DNA from: Lichenicoccus roseus
GTDB taxonomy: Bacteria > Pseudomonadota > Alphaproteobacteria > Acetobacterales > Acetobacteraceae
Direction: 5' to 3'
DNA: 64,000 bases
NCBI RefSeq assembly: GCF_005844085.1
Contig: NZ_VCDI01000005.1
Location: forward strand, 62,001 to 126,000
Program-made: the position numbers and the translations under genes
Notes under the pieces: model-generated
The model's input: the letters and a program-made list of their open reading frames with translations, nothing else
Told to the model about the DNA's origin: nothing
Database searches by the model: none
In this document: positions 1-8,242 of the stretch, piece by piece
Layout of the letters: every line of letters starts with the position of its first letter
How positions within the stretch are numbered: the stretch's first letter is position 1

Positions 1-2
1 AG

Positions 3-215
3 GGCGTGCGGCGCGGCGGCACGCTGGTCAGCGTGCGTGGCGATGATAGCCAGGCGGTCACCATCGAGGAGATCCTCGCCGGTCGGCAGGTCCGGGCAGT
101 CGATCTCGACACCCGTCGCGCCGACTTCCGCACCGGCGGTTGGGATCGCTTCGATGAGACCTCGCCACACTACACCGCGGAGCAGCTCGACGCGGAGCGT
201 CGCCGCCGCGTCTAG
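3..215 (+). CDS. C-terminal fragment of a general-stress-type protein
   Basis: The reading frame is open at the left edge, so only the last ~70 residues are present and the true start lies outside the window. The visible part opens with RRGGTLVSVR, a strand found near the end of the glycine-rich domain of general stress / DUF1269-like proteins, followed by an amphipathic stretch and a polar tail ending RRRRV. That family is small, soluble and stress-associated; the link rests on this short piece only. A GTG at 6 could be read as a start but the frame continues upstream of it. Function is unproven. Confidence 0.5.
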   Translation, partial: GVRRGGTLVSVRGDDSQAVTIEEILAGRQVRAVDLDTRRADFRTGGWDRFDETSPHYTAEQLDAERRRRV

Positions 216-278
216 CAGACCGCGATAAAACGCCGCAGTCCGGGCAACCGGGCTGCGGCACGCGGGTTCGACCGCTGC

Positions 279-827
279 TTGCTACCGGTGGATGAAATGC
301 GCGGCGCCGATCCCGTGAATAACGAACTTGAGGTTGGCTTCAATGCCGATTTCGAGAAGCGCTGGCACGGCGCCGAACTTGTCGGCCGCGTATTGATGAT
401 GATGTTCGTGTTGGCGGCGGTTACCGGACTGCTCGGAAACGGTCCACTCGACCATCACACCCTGCTTTCCTCGCCCGAAGCGCTACCGGCCGACTCGCGG
501 CTCGCCATCGATTACGAGCCCGCGGTGCGCTATGGCACCGGCACCCAGATCACCTTCCATCTTGGCGCGCGGTCCGGAGCAGATACTGTCCGGCTGTTCC
601 TTGGGTCGAACATCGTGGAGCCGTTCGGTCTGCAACAGATCGCGCCGCAGCCGCAGCGATCGGTAGCGACCCATGACGGGATGGTGCTCACCTTCCCGGT
701 GCCGCCCGGCGCGTCCGACGTGCTGGTCCGGGTGATGGCAAAACCGGGCACCGTCGGGCCGGTGGGACTGCTGGCGCGCGAAGACGACGGCGTCGAGCTG
801 CGTTGGCGCCAGTGGGTGCTGCCATGA
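279..827 (+). CDS. Uncharacterised single-pass membrane protein upstream of the DUF421 gene
   Basis: A 182-residue product from TTG 279, or 176 residues from the ATG at 297, which is equally plausible. One hydrophobic segment near residues 36-52 (VLMMMFVLAAVTGLLG) is followed by a large soluble part rich in beta-type sequence, suggesting an inner-membrane anchor with an exposed domain. It ends 22 bp before the DUF421 gene on the same strand, so the two are probably co-transcribed and may act together. I do not recognise a named domain; the coding call rests on length, spacing and residue composition. Confidence 0.65.
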   Translation: MLPVDEMRGADPVNNELEVGFNADFEKRWHGAELVGRVLMMMFVLAAVTGLLGNGPLDHHTLLSSPEALPADSRLAIDYEPAVRYGTGTQITFHLGARSGADTVRLFLGSNIVEPFGLQQIAPQPQRSVATHDGMVLTFPVPPGASDVLVRVMAKPGTVGPVGLLAREDDGVELRWRQWVLP

Positions 828-849
828 TCGTCACCCGGGGGACACCCTC

Positions 850-1302
850 ATGAGCGTCGTGATCAGGGCCGCCATTGCCTACTGGACGTTGCTGATCGCG
901 GTGCGCCTGATCGGCCGCCGGACCGTCAGCCAGTTGGCGCCGTTCGATCTGATCGTGTTGTTCCTGTTCGCCGGTATCACCATCACCGCGGTAATTGGCG
1001 AGGATCATTCTTTCGTTGCCAGCTACAGCGCGATCTGCACGATCGGCCTTATGCATATCCTGGTCTCGATCCTGAAGGGTCGATACGACTCGTTCGGCCG
1101 GCTCGTCGATGGAACGCCGGTGGTGGTCTTCGAGCGTGGCCGCTGGCATGAGAACCGCATGAAGCGCCTGCGCGTGCAGCGGCCGGATGTGATGTCCGCA
1201 GCCCGCCAGCGTGGTCTGCAGCGGCTTGACCAGATCAAGTATGCAGTGGTCGAGCGCGATGGCAAGGTATCGGTGATCGAGCAGGAAGAGCCTCCTGCCT
1301 GA
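850..1302 (+). CDS. DUF421 (YetF-type) membrane protein
   Basis: This 150-residue protein has two to three N-terminal hydrophobic segments and then a small soluble domain. The RLIGRRTVSQL and PFDLIVLFL patterns near residues 19-38 are characteristic of DUF421/YetF proteins, as is the C-terminal region running from the GTPVVVFERG strand to DQIKYAVVERDGKVSVI. DUF421 proteins are inner-membrane proteins of unknown biochemical role, linked to envelope or spore functions in firmicutes. It starts with ATG 22 bp after the preceding membrane-protein gene and is followed 20 bp later by lldD. Confidence 0.85.
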   Translation: MSVVIRAAIAYWTLLIAVRLIGRRTVSQLAPFDLIVLFLFAGITITAVIGEDHSFVASYSAICTIGLMHILVSILKGRYDSFGRLVDGTPVVVFERGRWHENRMKRLRVQRPDVMSAARQRGLQRLDQIKYAVVERDGKVSVIEQEEPPA

Positions 1303-1322
1303 GCGTTACCCGAGGATCTGCC

Positions 1323-2543
1323 ATGCCTGCTGATGCCGCGACCGCCAATCCCCTCACGCACCGTTCGGAGTTCGCCTCCGGGCTTCGTCCGCGTCGCCAT
1401 CGGCATCTCCTTCGGCACGTGCTCAACCTCGAGGATTTCGAGCGCATGGTCGAGCACAGGCTGCCGCGCGCGGTCTTCGGCTATGTCTCCGGTGGCGCCG
1501 AGGCGGGGGTGACGTACCAGCATAACCGCGAGGTGTTCGCGCAGTGGCGCTTCATCACCCGCATCCTGCGTGATGTCTCGCGGCGCAGCACCGCCACCAC
1601 CCTGTTCGGGCGCACCTACGCCGCACCCTTCGCGATCGCCCCGATGGGCGCCTCTGCAGTGGTCGGATACGATGCCGACAACCGGATGGCGCGGGCTGCG
1701 ATGGATGCCAACATCCCGTTCATCCTCAGCGCCAACTCGATCACGCCGCTCGAGGAACTGGCGCAGACCAATCCACATGCCTGGTTCGCGGCCTACCAGA
1801 AGCCGGCGGCCGAGAATATCCAGGCCATGTGCGAGCGTGTCGCGGCGGCTGGATACGACGTGTTCATGCTGACCGTCGATGTGCCGGTCGGCTCCAACCG
1901 CGAGAACAACATCCGTACCGGCTACACGATGCCGTTGCGCCCGACGCCGCGGCTGGCGCTGGACGGTCTCAGCCACCCGCGCTGGCTTGCGGGCACCGGA
2001 CTGCGCACTGTGCTGAAACGTGGCGTTCCGGCGATCAGCAACATCGATCCGACGCAGCGGCCGACGATCTTCTCGCGCACGCTCGGTGGCGTCACCGGCC
2101 ACGCCGCCTTTGCGTGGGAGCAGGCGGAACTGATCCGGCGCCACTGGAAGGGCCGCTTCGTACTCAAGGGCATCCTGTCCAAGGAGGATGCACGCATCGC
2201 GCGCGAAAGCGGCGTGGACGGCATCGTGGTGTCCAACCATGGCGGCCGGCAGCTGGACGGATCGGTGTCCCCGATGGACGTGTTGTCGGAGATCCGCGCC
2301 GAGACGGGCGACATGACGGTATTCGCCGATAGCGGTTTCCGACGTGGCACCGACGTGCTCAAGGCGTTGGCGCTCGGCGCGCATTGCGTCCTGATCGGCC
2401 GGCCGTTCCTGTTCGCGGCGGCACTGGCGGGGGAAGCCGGGGTGGAGCACGCCATCAAGCTGCTGAGCCGCGAGATCGATACCGACATGGCGCTGCTGGG
2501 CGTGAGCGCGGTCGACCAGGTCGATGCCAGCGTGCTGCGCTGA
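1323..2543 (+). CDS. lldD: FMN-dependent alpha-hydroxy-acid dehydrogenase, probable L-lactate dehydrogenase
   Basis: A 406-residue member of the FMN-dependent alpha-hydroxy-acid oxidase/dehydrogenase family, which oxidises L-lactate or related 2-hydroxy acids to 2-oxo acids and passes electrons to the respiratory chain. The active-site motif SNHGGRQLD begins at residue 304, with His306 as the expected catalytic base and Arg309 as substrate ligand. The FMN phosphate-binding end DSGFRRGTD...LGAHCVLIGRP is intact, as is LKGI. The N-terminus (NLEDFERMVEHRLPRAVFGYV) fits the family. The lutABC genes for an alternative L-lactate oxidation complex lie 1.3 kb away, which strengthens lactate over mandelate or glycolate. 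It ends 3 bp from the convergent DUF1275 gene. Confidence 0.88.
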   Translation: MPADAATANPLTHRSEFASGLRPRRHRHLLRHVLNLEDFERMVEHRLPRAVFGYVSGGAEAGVTYQHNREVFAQWRFITRILRDVSRRSTATTLFGRTYAAPFAIAPMGASAVVGYDADNRMARAAMDANIPFILSANSITPLEELAQTNPHAWFAAYQKPAAENIQAMCERVAAAGYDVFMLTVDVPVGSNRENNIRTGYTMPLRPTPRLALDGLSHPRWLAGTGLRTVLKRGVPAISNIDPTQRPTIFSRTLGGVTGHAAFAWEQAELIRRHWKGRFVLKGILSKEDARIARESGVDGIVVSNHGGRQLDGSVSPMDVLSEIRAETGDMTVFADSGFRRGTDVLKALALGAHCVLIGRPFLFAAALAGEAGVEHAIKLLSREIDTDMALLGVSAVDQVDASVLR

Positions 2544-2546
2544 GGA

Positions 2547-3170
2547 TCAGTCCTCCGGCAGCAGCAGCGCCACCGGCAACATCGCCGCCGGGACCAGAAG
2601 CGGCAGCGCGAGGTGCGTCTGGCAGAGCACGCCGAGTGCGCCGCCCACCACATAGGCCAGCCAGAGCGACGGGACGATGACGAGGGCGACCCGGTCGCCG
2701 TCGTCCCGGGGATCGCGGCGGATCCACTTGGCAAACGCCTGTGAAAGCTTCTGCAGGTCGCCGGAGATGAAGCTGGTATTCAGGCTCTGGCCGCCGAACC
2801 GGGAAAACACTGCGTTCTGCGCCCCGAGCGCCACCGACAGCGAGAGGACGTTGAACGGCTTCGGAAGGAACGCCGCCAGCACGATGACCAGGGTAGCCAG
2901 CAGCACCGCGACCGCCCGGCCAGCCCGCTCCCGCTGCCCCGGCCGGTGCAGCAGCCGGGCCAGCAGCAAGCCCGCAAAGAAGCACAGGATCGCCGTCGCC
3001 TTGTAGCCGGCGCTCCACCAGTGGCCCTGGGCGAGGGCGATGCCAAGCAGGGCGGTGTTGCCGGTCATCTGGGCTGCGAACAGCCCGGTCTGCAACCAGC
3101 CCAGCGCATCGGACAGGCCGGCGATCAGGGCCAGCCAGGAGGCAAGCCAGGCAGGGTGGCGCAGGGTCAT
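2547..3170 (-). CDS. DUF1275 (YoaK-type) membrane protein
   Basis: A 207-residue polytopic protein with about six hydrophobic segments. The QMTGNT motif near residues 34-39 and the GAQNAVF segment in the middle are hallmarks of DUF1275. Family members are inner-membrane proteins of unknown transport or signalling role. It follows lutC by 52 bp on the same strand, so it is probably the last cistron of the lut operon. It ends 3 bp from lldD in tail-to-tail arrangement. Confidence 0.85.
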   Translation of the reverse strand: MTLRHPAWLASWLALIAGLSDALGWLQTGLFAAQMTGNTALLGIALAQGHWWSAGYKATAILCFFAGLLLARLLHRPGQRERAGRAVAVLLATLVIVLAAFLPKPFNVLSLSVALGAQNAVFSRFGGQSLNTSFISGDLQKLSQAFAKWIRRDPRDDGDRVALVIVPSLWLAYVVGGALGVLCQTHLALPLLVPAAMLPVALLLPED

Positions 3171-3222
3171 GGCCGGCTGCTGCCTACATCGTGCGCCGCC
3201 TCCGGGCGAGGGCGAGGCAACC

Positions 3223-3810
3223 TCAGGGGATCGCCAGCAGCACCGTCAGCGCCCGCACGCCCTGGGCGCCATGGATCAGCACTCCCTCTATGTCGGCCGT
3301 GGCCGACGGACCGGTCTGCAGGACGAGATAGTGACCATCGTGGAATTCGGGCCGGCTGTAGGCGAGGTGCAGGTTCTCGACGATGGTCGCGGGGTCGACC
3401 AGGACGAGCAGGCGCTGGGCCAGGTAGCCGAGCGCGTTGACCCCGAGGTCGGCAGCCCGCAGCGCCACCGAGCCGGTCTCGGCGACCGCGAAGCTTGCCT
3501 GCAGGACGGCGAGATCGACATCGTGCAGGCTGGCCGGCTCCGCCCGATCGAACGCCCGGTTGCCGGGAAGCTGCGGCACCATCGAGCAGGTGATCCCGGC
3601 CTCGGCGATCATCCGGCGGGCGGGGGCAAGCCGGTCCGGCTCCGGTCCGGGCTCGATCAGCTTGCCGCCCATCTGCGCCAGCCGGCGGCGGAACTCGGCC
3701 TGCAGGCCATCGGGCGGCAGCGTAGCGAAGGATTGCAGCTCAGGCAGCACCGTGGTCGCCGCCGGACGATTGCGACGGATCGCGGCGAGCATCTCGTCTC
3801 GCGCGCTCAC
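3223..3810 (-). CDS. lutC: Lactate utilisation protein C (LUD domain)
   Basis: A 195-residue LUD-domain protein, the third subunit of the LutABC L-lactate oxidation complex. The start is set by a GTGA overlap: GTG at 3810-3808 overlaps the lutB stop. The C-terminal half carries the LUD sequence DVDLAVLQASFAVAETGSVAL, with the typical AETGS glycine/serine turn, followed by a segment ending at GPSATADIE that fits the family. LutC acts in the cytoplasm with the iron-sulfur subunits; its exact chemistry is unsettled. The order lutA-lutB-lutC with overlapping ends makes the assignment firm. Confidence 0.9.
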   Translation of the reverse strand: MSARDEMLAAIRRNRPAATTVLPELQSFATLPPDGLQAEFRRRLAQMGGKLIEPGPEPDRLAPARRMIAEAGITCSMVPQLPGNRAFDRAEPASLHDVDLAVLQASFAVAETGSVALRAADLGVNALGYLAQRLLVLVDPATIVENLHLAYSRPEFHDGHYLVLQTGPSATADIEGVLIHGAQGVRALTVLLAIP

Positions 3811-5291
3811 GGCTTGCGGCGCCGGGCCTTGAACCAGGCATGGAAGCTCTGGCCCGGCGCCTGCGGTATCTCCCGCCCCTTCCCCCAGGCATTGGCCGGG
3901 TTGTACAGCGCGAACCGCGGCATGTGCGGCAGCACCGCATTGGCGCCGTCGACCGCGGCGCGATAGGCCGAGGGGCGCGACAGGAGGGCGGACGCGCCCT
4001 TCATCGAGATCTGCTTGGTCATCGACGGCTCGTGATGCTCGGCCATCACGCGGCGCCAGGACAGGATCTGCTCGTGGATGTTGATCTTCACCGGGCAGAC
4101 CGCGGTGCAGCTTCCGTTCAGCGTCGAGGCATACGGCAGCAGGCTGTATTTGCGACGGTTGAAGCTGGGATCGATGATGAGCCCGATCGGGCCGGCATAG
4201 GTCGCGCCATAGGAGAGGCCGCCGGAACGACGATAGACCGGGCAGGTGTTCATGCAGGCGCCGCAGCGTATGCATTTCAGCGAGGTCCAGAACTCCTCGG
4301 CGCCGAGCCGTTCGCTGCGGCCGTTGTCGACCAGGATCACATGCATCTCGCCACCGGCGCGCGGGCCGCGGAAGTGCGAGGTATATTGCGTGATCGGCGA
4401 GCCGAGCGCCGAGCGCGACAGCAGGCGGATGAACACGCCGAGATCGCCGGTCCGCGGTACGATCTTCTCGATGCCGGCCGATACGATATGCACCGCCGGC
4501 ACGCTGGCGCACAGGTCGGCGTTGCCCTCGTTGGTGCACACCACCACCGCGCCGCTATCGGCAACCAGGAAGTTGGCGCCGGTCATGCCGACACGCGCGT
4601 CCAGGATCAGGGGCCGGTTCGACATCCGCTGGCTCTCGGCGAGATAGGCCGGATCGTCACGTCCGGGATCGGTGCCGATGGTGCGCGCGAACACCGCGGC
4701 GACATCGGAGCGCAGCTTGTGCACCGCCGGCACCACCACATGACTTGGGTCCTCGTTGTCGAGCTGCTGGATGCGCTCGCCGAGATCGGTCTCGATCACC
4801 GAAACCCCGGCCTCCTGCAGATGGTCGCGCAGTCCGCACTCCTCGGTGAGCATGGACTTGCTCTTGACCAGTTCGGTCGCGCCATGCGTGCGCAGGATGT
4901 CGGTGACGATGCGGTTATGCTCTGCCGCGTCGCGCGCCCAGTGCACGACAACGCCGTTCGCCGTCGCGTTGCGCTCGAACTCCTCGAGCAGGTCGTCGAG
5001 ACGGGTGAGCGCGTATTCCTTGATGTCCGACGCGAGCTGGCGCAGCTGCTCCCATTCGGGAATGCCGTGGCTCTCGCGGTCGCGCTTCTCGCGCAGGTCC
5101 CAGAGCCGCTTGTCGTGGAAGCTGAGATGGTCGGGTGCAGCCAGGAAGCGCTCCGCCGCCTCGGCATGATCGACCGGGCGCCGGCCACGTATCACCGCAC
5201 CGCGCGGCTGCGGCTCGCGCGCCGGATCCGCACCATCGGGTGCGATGGGATGCGAGCGGCCCTCCGCGTGATCCACCCTGACCCGCTTCAT
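3807..5291 (-). CDS. lutB: Iron-sulfur ferredoxin-type lactate utilisation protein B
   Basis: A 494-residue fusion of an N-terminal LUD domain (HVVVPAVHKLRSDVA, MTGANFLVADSGAVVV) and a C-terminal ferredoxin domain. The first cluster motif CIRCGACMNTCPV is complete; a second Cys-containing segment GSCTAVCPVKI follows about 60 residues later, and I counted fewer Cys there than in a textbook CxxCxxC motif. The start ATG at 5291 overlaps the lutA stop by ATGA; the frame stays open further upstream but that extension runs through lutA and is rejected. LutB is the largest subunit of the L-lactate to pyruvate oxidation complex and should sit at the cytoplasmic face of the membrane. Confidence 0.92.
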   Translation of the reverse strand: MKRVRVDHAEGRSHPIAPDGADPAREPQPRGAVIRGRRPVDHAEAAERFLAAPDHLSFHDKRLWDLREKRDRESHGIPEWEQLRQLASDIKEYALTRLDDLLEEFERNATANGVVVHWARDAAEHNRIVTDILRTHGATELVKSKSMLTEECGLRDHLQEAGVSVIETDLGERIQQLDNEDPSHVVVPAVHKLRSDVAAVFARTIGTDPGRDDPAYLAESQRMSNRPLILDARVGMTGANFLVADSGAVVVCTNEGNADLCASVPAVHIVSAGIEKIVPRTGDLGVFIRLLSRSALGSPITQYTSHFRGPRAGGEMHVILVDNGRSERLGAEEFWTSLKCIRCGACMNTCPVYRRSGGLSYGATYAGPIGLIIDPSFNRRKYSLLPYASTLNGSCTAVCPVKINIHEQILSWRRVMAEHHEPSMTKQISMKGASALLSRPSAYRAAVDGANAVLPHMPRFALYNPANAWGKGREIPQAPGQSFHAWFKARRRKP

Positions 5292-6028
5292 GCGTCGACA
5301 GCTTTCGTGTTCAGGATCTGGGCGATGTGGACATATCGCATGTCGATGCCATGCCGTGCGGCGCTGCCGCCCTGGTGCATCAGGCAGGACATGTCGGCCG
5401 AGACGACATACTCCGCGCCGGACGCTGCCTGCCGCGTCGCCTTGTCCTGTCCCATGCGTGCCGATACCGCCGCTTCCGATACCGAGAAGGTGCCGCCGAA
5501 GCCGCAGCATTCATCGGCACGCTCGGTCTCGACGATTTCCAGTCCCCCGACACGCGCGAGCAGCGCACGCGGCTTGGAGAAGAACGGCACGTTGAGTTCC
5601 GGCGCCGGTTCGTGATCGAGGCTGCGCAGGGCGGTGCAGCTGTTGTGCAGCGTGACGCGGTGCGGGAAGAAGGCCGGCGGCAGCGCATCGACACCGATGA
5701 CGTCGTGCAGGAACTCGACCAGCTCGAAGGTCCTGGCACGGATCGCGTCCGGCAGCGCCGACTTGTGGCGCACATGATGCACGCAGCTCGCCGAGGGGCA
5801 GACGATGGCATCGTATTCGTCGAAGTTGCGCACGAACAACGCCTCGACCGCGCGGCACTCTGCGACAAAGCCGGCATTGCCCATCGGCTGGCCGCAGCAG
5901 GTCTGGTCGGCCGGATAGTCCACCGCGTGTCCAAGACGCTCGAGCAGTTCCAGCGTGGCGATGCCGACGTCCCGGTAGAACAGGTCGATGAAGCAGGGAA
6001 TGAACAGGCCTATCCGCATCGCGATCAA
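5288..6028 (-). CDS. lutA: (Fe-S)-binding CCG-domain lactate utilisation protein A
   Basis: About 246 residues with two CCG domains. The first contains PCFIDLFYRD and then CCGQPMGNAG; the second contains LHNSC and ECCGFGGTFSV. These Cys-rich motifs ligate Fe-S centres or, by analogy with heterodisulfide reductase HdrB, unusual 4Fe-4S clusters. The start is TTG 6028, with AGGAG five bases upstream, or ATG 6019 (243 residues), for which that ribosome site is far away. First gene of lutABC, 8 bp after the MFS gene. Role: electron-transferring subunit of L-lactate oxidation. Confidence 0.9.
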   Translation of the reverse strand: MIAMRIGLFIPCFIDLFYRDVGIATLELLERLGHAVDYPADQTCCGQPMGNAGFVAECRAVEALFVRNFDEYDAIVCPSASCVHHVRHKSALPDAIRARTFELVEFLHDVIGVDALPPAFFPHRVTLHNSCTALRSLDHEPAPELNVPFFSKPRALLARVGGLEIVETERADECCGFGGTFSVSEAAVSARMGQDKATRQAASGAEYVVSADMSCLMHQGGSAARHGIDMRYVHIAQILNTKAVDA

Positions 6029-6036
6029 CGTGTCTC

Positions 6037-7347
6037 CTATCCATCAGGATAGGCCTGCGATCCGCCCCTGTCGATCGCACGGCCGAAGCCGGGACGCGCC
6101 AGCAGCGCCGCCACCAGGCCGCACAGGGCAGCTCCGGTCAGCCACACGCCCGGCATCGCGTGGTCGCCGGTCCGCTCGATCAGCCAGGTGCAGACCGCGG
6201 GGGTGAAGCCGCCGATGCAGGTCGCCAGGCTGTAGGCCATGGAGAACCCCGAGTTGCGCACGTCCTGCGGCACGAACTCGGTCAGGAACACCACCATGGC
6301 ACCGTTGTAGGAGCCGTACAGGAACGACAGCCACAGCTCGACCATGAGCAGGTGGGCAAAGGAGGCATGGCCGACCAGCCAGTGCATCGCGGGATAGGCG
6401 GTGACGAGCGCGAGCAGCGTGGCGGCGATGAGCACCGGCCGCCGGCCGATGCGGTCGGTGAGCGCTCCGGCGAGCGGCAGCCAGACCAGGTTGGACAGCC
6501 CGACGCACAGCGTCACCACCAGGCTCGCCCGGGTCGACAGGTGCAGCACCGTGCGGCCGAACGATGGGGTGTAGGCGGTGATCAGGTAGAACGAGCTTGT
6601 CGTCATCACCACCAGCAGCACGCCGACCAGCACGATGCGCCAGGACTGCAGCAGGCGGCGCATGATCGCGGACATGGCCGAGGGCGCATGGCGAGGGGCG
6701 TGCGCCGGCTCGTCGCGGGCGAGCGAGCGGCGGAGGATGAACAGGAACGGCACGATGGCGCAGCCGACCAGCAGCGGGATGCGCCAGCCCCAGGCATCCA
6801 TCCGCGCCGGGCTGAGCCAGGCCTCGAGCGCCACCCCGAGCGAGGCGGCGACGATGACGGCGACCTGCTGCGAGACCGACTGCAGCGACACGTAGAGGCC
6901 GCGGCGTCCCGGGGGTGCGAGGTCAGCGAGGAAGACCGAGGTCGAGCCCAGCTCGACGCCCGCCGAGAAGCCCTGCAGCAGGCGCCCGGCAAGCACCAGC
7001 ACCGGCGCCGCGAGGCCGATCGTCGCGTATCCGGGCATGCAGGCCAGGGTCAGGGTGCCGATCGCCATCAGCCCGAGTGTCAGCACCAGGCCACGCCGCA
7101 CGCCGATGCGGTCGACATAGGCGCCGAGCACCAGCGCACCGAGCGGCCGCATCAGGAAGCCGGCGCCGAAGGTGGTCAGCGCCAGCAGCAGCGAGCCGAT
7201 CGGATTGCTGGTCGGGAAGAAGGTCCGGCCGATGGCGGCAGCGTAGTAGCCGAACACCATGAAGTCGTACATCTCGAGAAAATTGCCGCAGGCGACCCGG
7301 ACGGCGAGGCCGAGGCGGGAGCGTGTGACCGGAGCGGCGATGGTCAT
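6037..7347 (-). CDS. MFS transporter, metabolite:H+ symporter (MHS/CitA-like)
   Basis: A 436-residue, 12-helix major facilitator of the metabolite:H+ symporter type. Visible marks are the N-terminal GNFLEMYDFMVFGYYA, the RPLGALVLGAYVDRIGVRRG loop between helices 2 and 3, and LLQGFSAGVELGST in helix 4. Related proteins carry citrate, tricarballylate, alpha-ketoglutarate or other carboxylates. It overlaps the upstream ModA-like gene by ATGA and is followed 8 bp later by lutA, so a carboxylate substrate such as lactate is the natural guess, but the sequence does not identify it. Confidence 0.85.
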   Translation of the reverse strand: MTIAAPVTRSRLGLAVRVACGNFLEMYDFMVFGYYAAAIGRTFFPTSNPIGSLLLALTTFGAGFLMRPLGALVLGAYVDRIGVRRGLVLTLGLMAIGTLTLACMPGYATIGLAAPVLVLAGRLLQGFSAGVELGSTSVFLADLAPPGRRGLYVSLQSVSQQVAVIVAASLGVALEAWLSPARMDAWGWRIPLLVGCAIVPFLFILRRSLARDEPAHAPRHAPSAMSAIMRRLLQSWRIVLVGVLLVVMTTSSFYLITAYTPSFGRTVLHLSTRASLVVTLCVGLSNLVWLPLAGALTDRIGRRPVLIAATLLALVTAYPAMHWLVGHASFAHLLMVELWLSFLYGSYNGAMVVFLTEFVPQDVRNSGFSMAYSLATCIGGFTPAVCTWLIERTGDHAMPGVWLTGAALCGLVAALLARPGFGRAIDRGGSQAYPDG

Positions 7348-8114
7348 GGCCGCCCGAGACCCGAGGCGACGATCGCCTCCTGGGCGGCGGCGGACGACAG
7401 GAAGGCGACAAACCGGGCCGACGCCGTACGATCCCGGGTAGCGGTTGCGACACCGGCTGCCAGCGCGTCCGGCATCTGCAGCGACGGAGGCAACGGCACG
7501 ATGCGCAGCCCACGCACGTCGCCGATTTCGCTGATCTGCTGGAAGCCGATGGTGGCCCGTCCCTCCGAGACGACACCGGCGATCGGCCGACCCTTGATCT
7601 CGTGCATGTGACCGGCGACCGCATCCTGCACGCCGAGGCGCCGGAACAGTGTGTGCGAGACGAAGGCGCCGCTGCCACCATCGGGATAGACGATCGACTG
7701 CGCCAAGAGCAGCGCCGCGCGGAGCCCGGCCGGGCTGGCGAGATCGCCGACCGACGCATCCTCCCGCACCAGCGAGGCTACCCGCGCCCGGGCGATGTCC
7801 GCGGTGCTGCCGCGCACCGCCAGACCCTTCGCCACCAGCCGGTCGAGGTCCGGCCGCAGGATCACCAGCACGTCCGCCGCCATGCCGTGCGCCAGGCGGG
7901 CGGGGATCGAGTTCGGACCGCCGCCGCCGGACAGTCCGGCTGCGAGGTCGATGCGGTCGCCGGTCCGGTGCTCGTAGATGGGTGCGATCCGCAGCAGCGC
8001 CGCGCGCACGCTGTTGGCGACGATGACGTGAAGATCAGCCGCCCTGGCCTGGCCGGCGGCGCCTGTCAGGATCAGGGCCACCATCGGCAAGCACCTCAAT
8101 TCAATCCAACGCAT
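7344..8114 (-). CDS. ModA-like periplasmic substrate-binding protein, no cognate ABC genes nearby
   Basis: About 256 residues from ATG 8114. The N-terminus is a Sec signal peptide (LPMVALILTGAAGQARAADL) with probable cleavage after ARA. The mature part resembles the type II periplasmic-binding fold of the molybdate-binding ModA group: VRAALLRIAPIYE, GGGGPNSIPARL, ADVLVILRPDLDRLVAKG, and a late IGFQQISEI strand. No ABC permease or ATPase lies beside it; instead it overlaps an MFS gene by ATGA at the head of the lut operon. A molybdate role is therefore doubtful; binding of a small carboxylate or a sensing role is possible. A longer start at 8147 would place 11 residues before the signal peptide and is less likely. 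Confidence 0.75.
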   Translation of the reverse strand: MRWIELRCLPMVALILTGAAGQARAADLHVIVANSVRAALLRIAPIYEHRTGDRIDLAAGLSGGGGPNSIPARLAHGMAADVLVILRPDLDRLVAKGLAVRGSTADIARARVASLVREDASVGDLASPAGLRAALLLAQSIVYPDGGSGAFVSHTLFRRLGVQDAVAGHMHEIKGRPIAGVVSEGRATIGFQQISEIGDVRGLRIVPLPPSLQMPDALAAGVATATRDRTASARFVAFLSSAAAQEAIVASGLGRP

Positions 8115-8242
8115 CGCGCCCCGATCCCCGGCATCCAGTCCCGCCAAGGCTAGACCGGGATCCGCTCGCTTGCATCCCGCCGACCGGCCTGCCTACGGTC
8201 CCGGCATGCGACCCGCAGCACCCAATTGCCCCGAAGGCGTGC

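Noticed and set aside
3840-5615. 591-residue open frame antisense to lutB/lutA
   Set aside because: lutA and lutB on the minus strand have intact metal-binding motifs and ATGA coupling; the antisense frame is compositional noise.
6160-7611. 483-residue open frame antisense to the MFS carrier
   Set aside because: The minus-strand MFS gene has full family signatures and operon overlaps; no ribosome site or domain on the plus strand.
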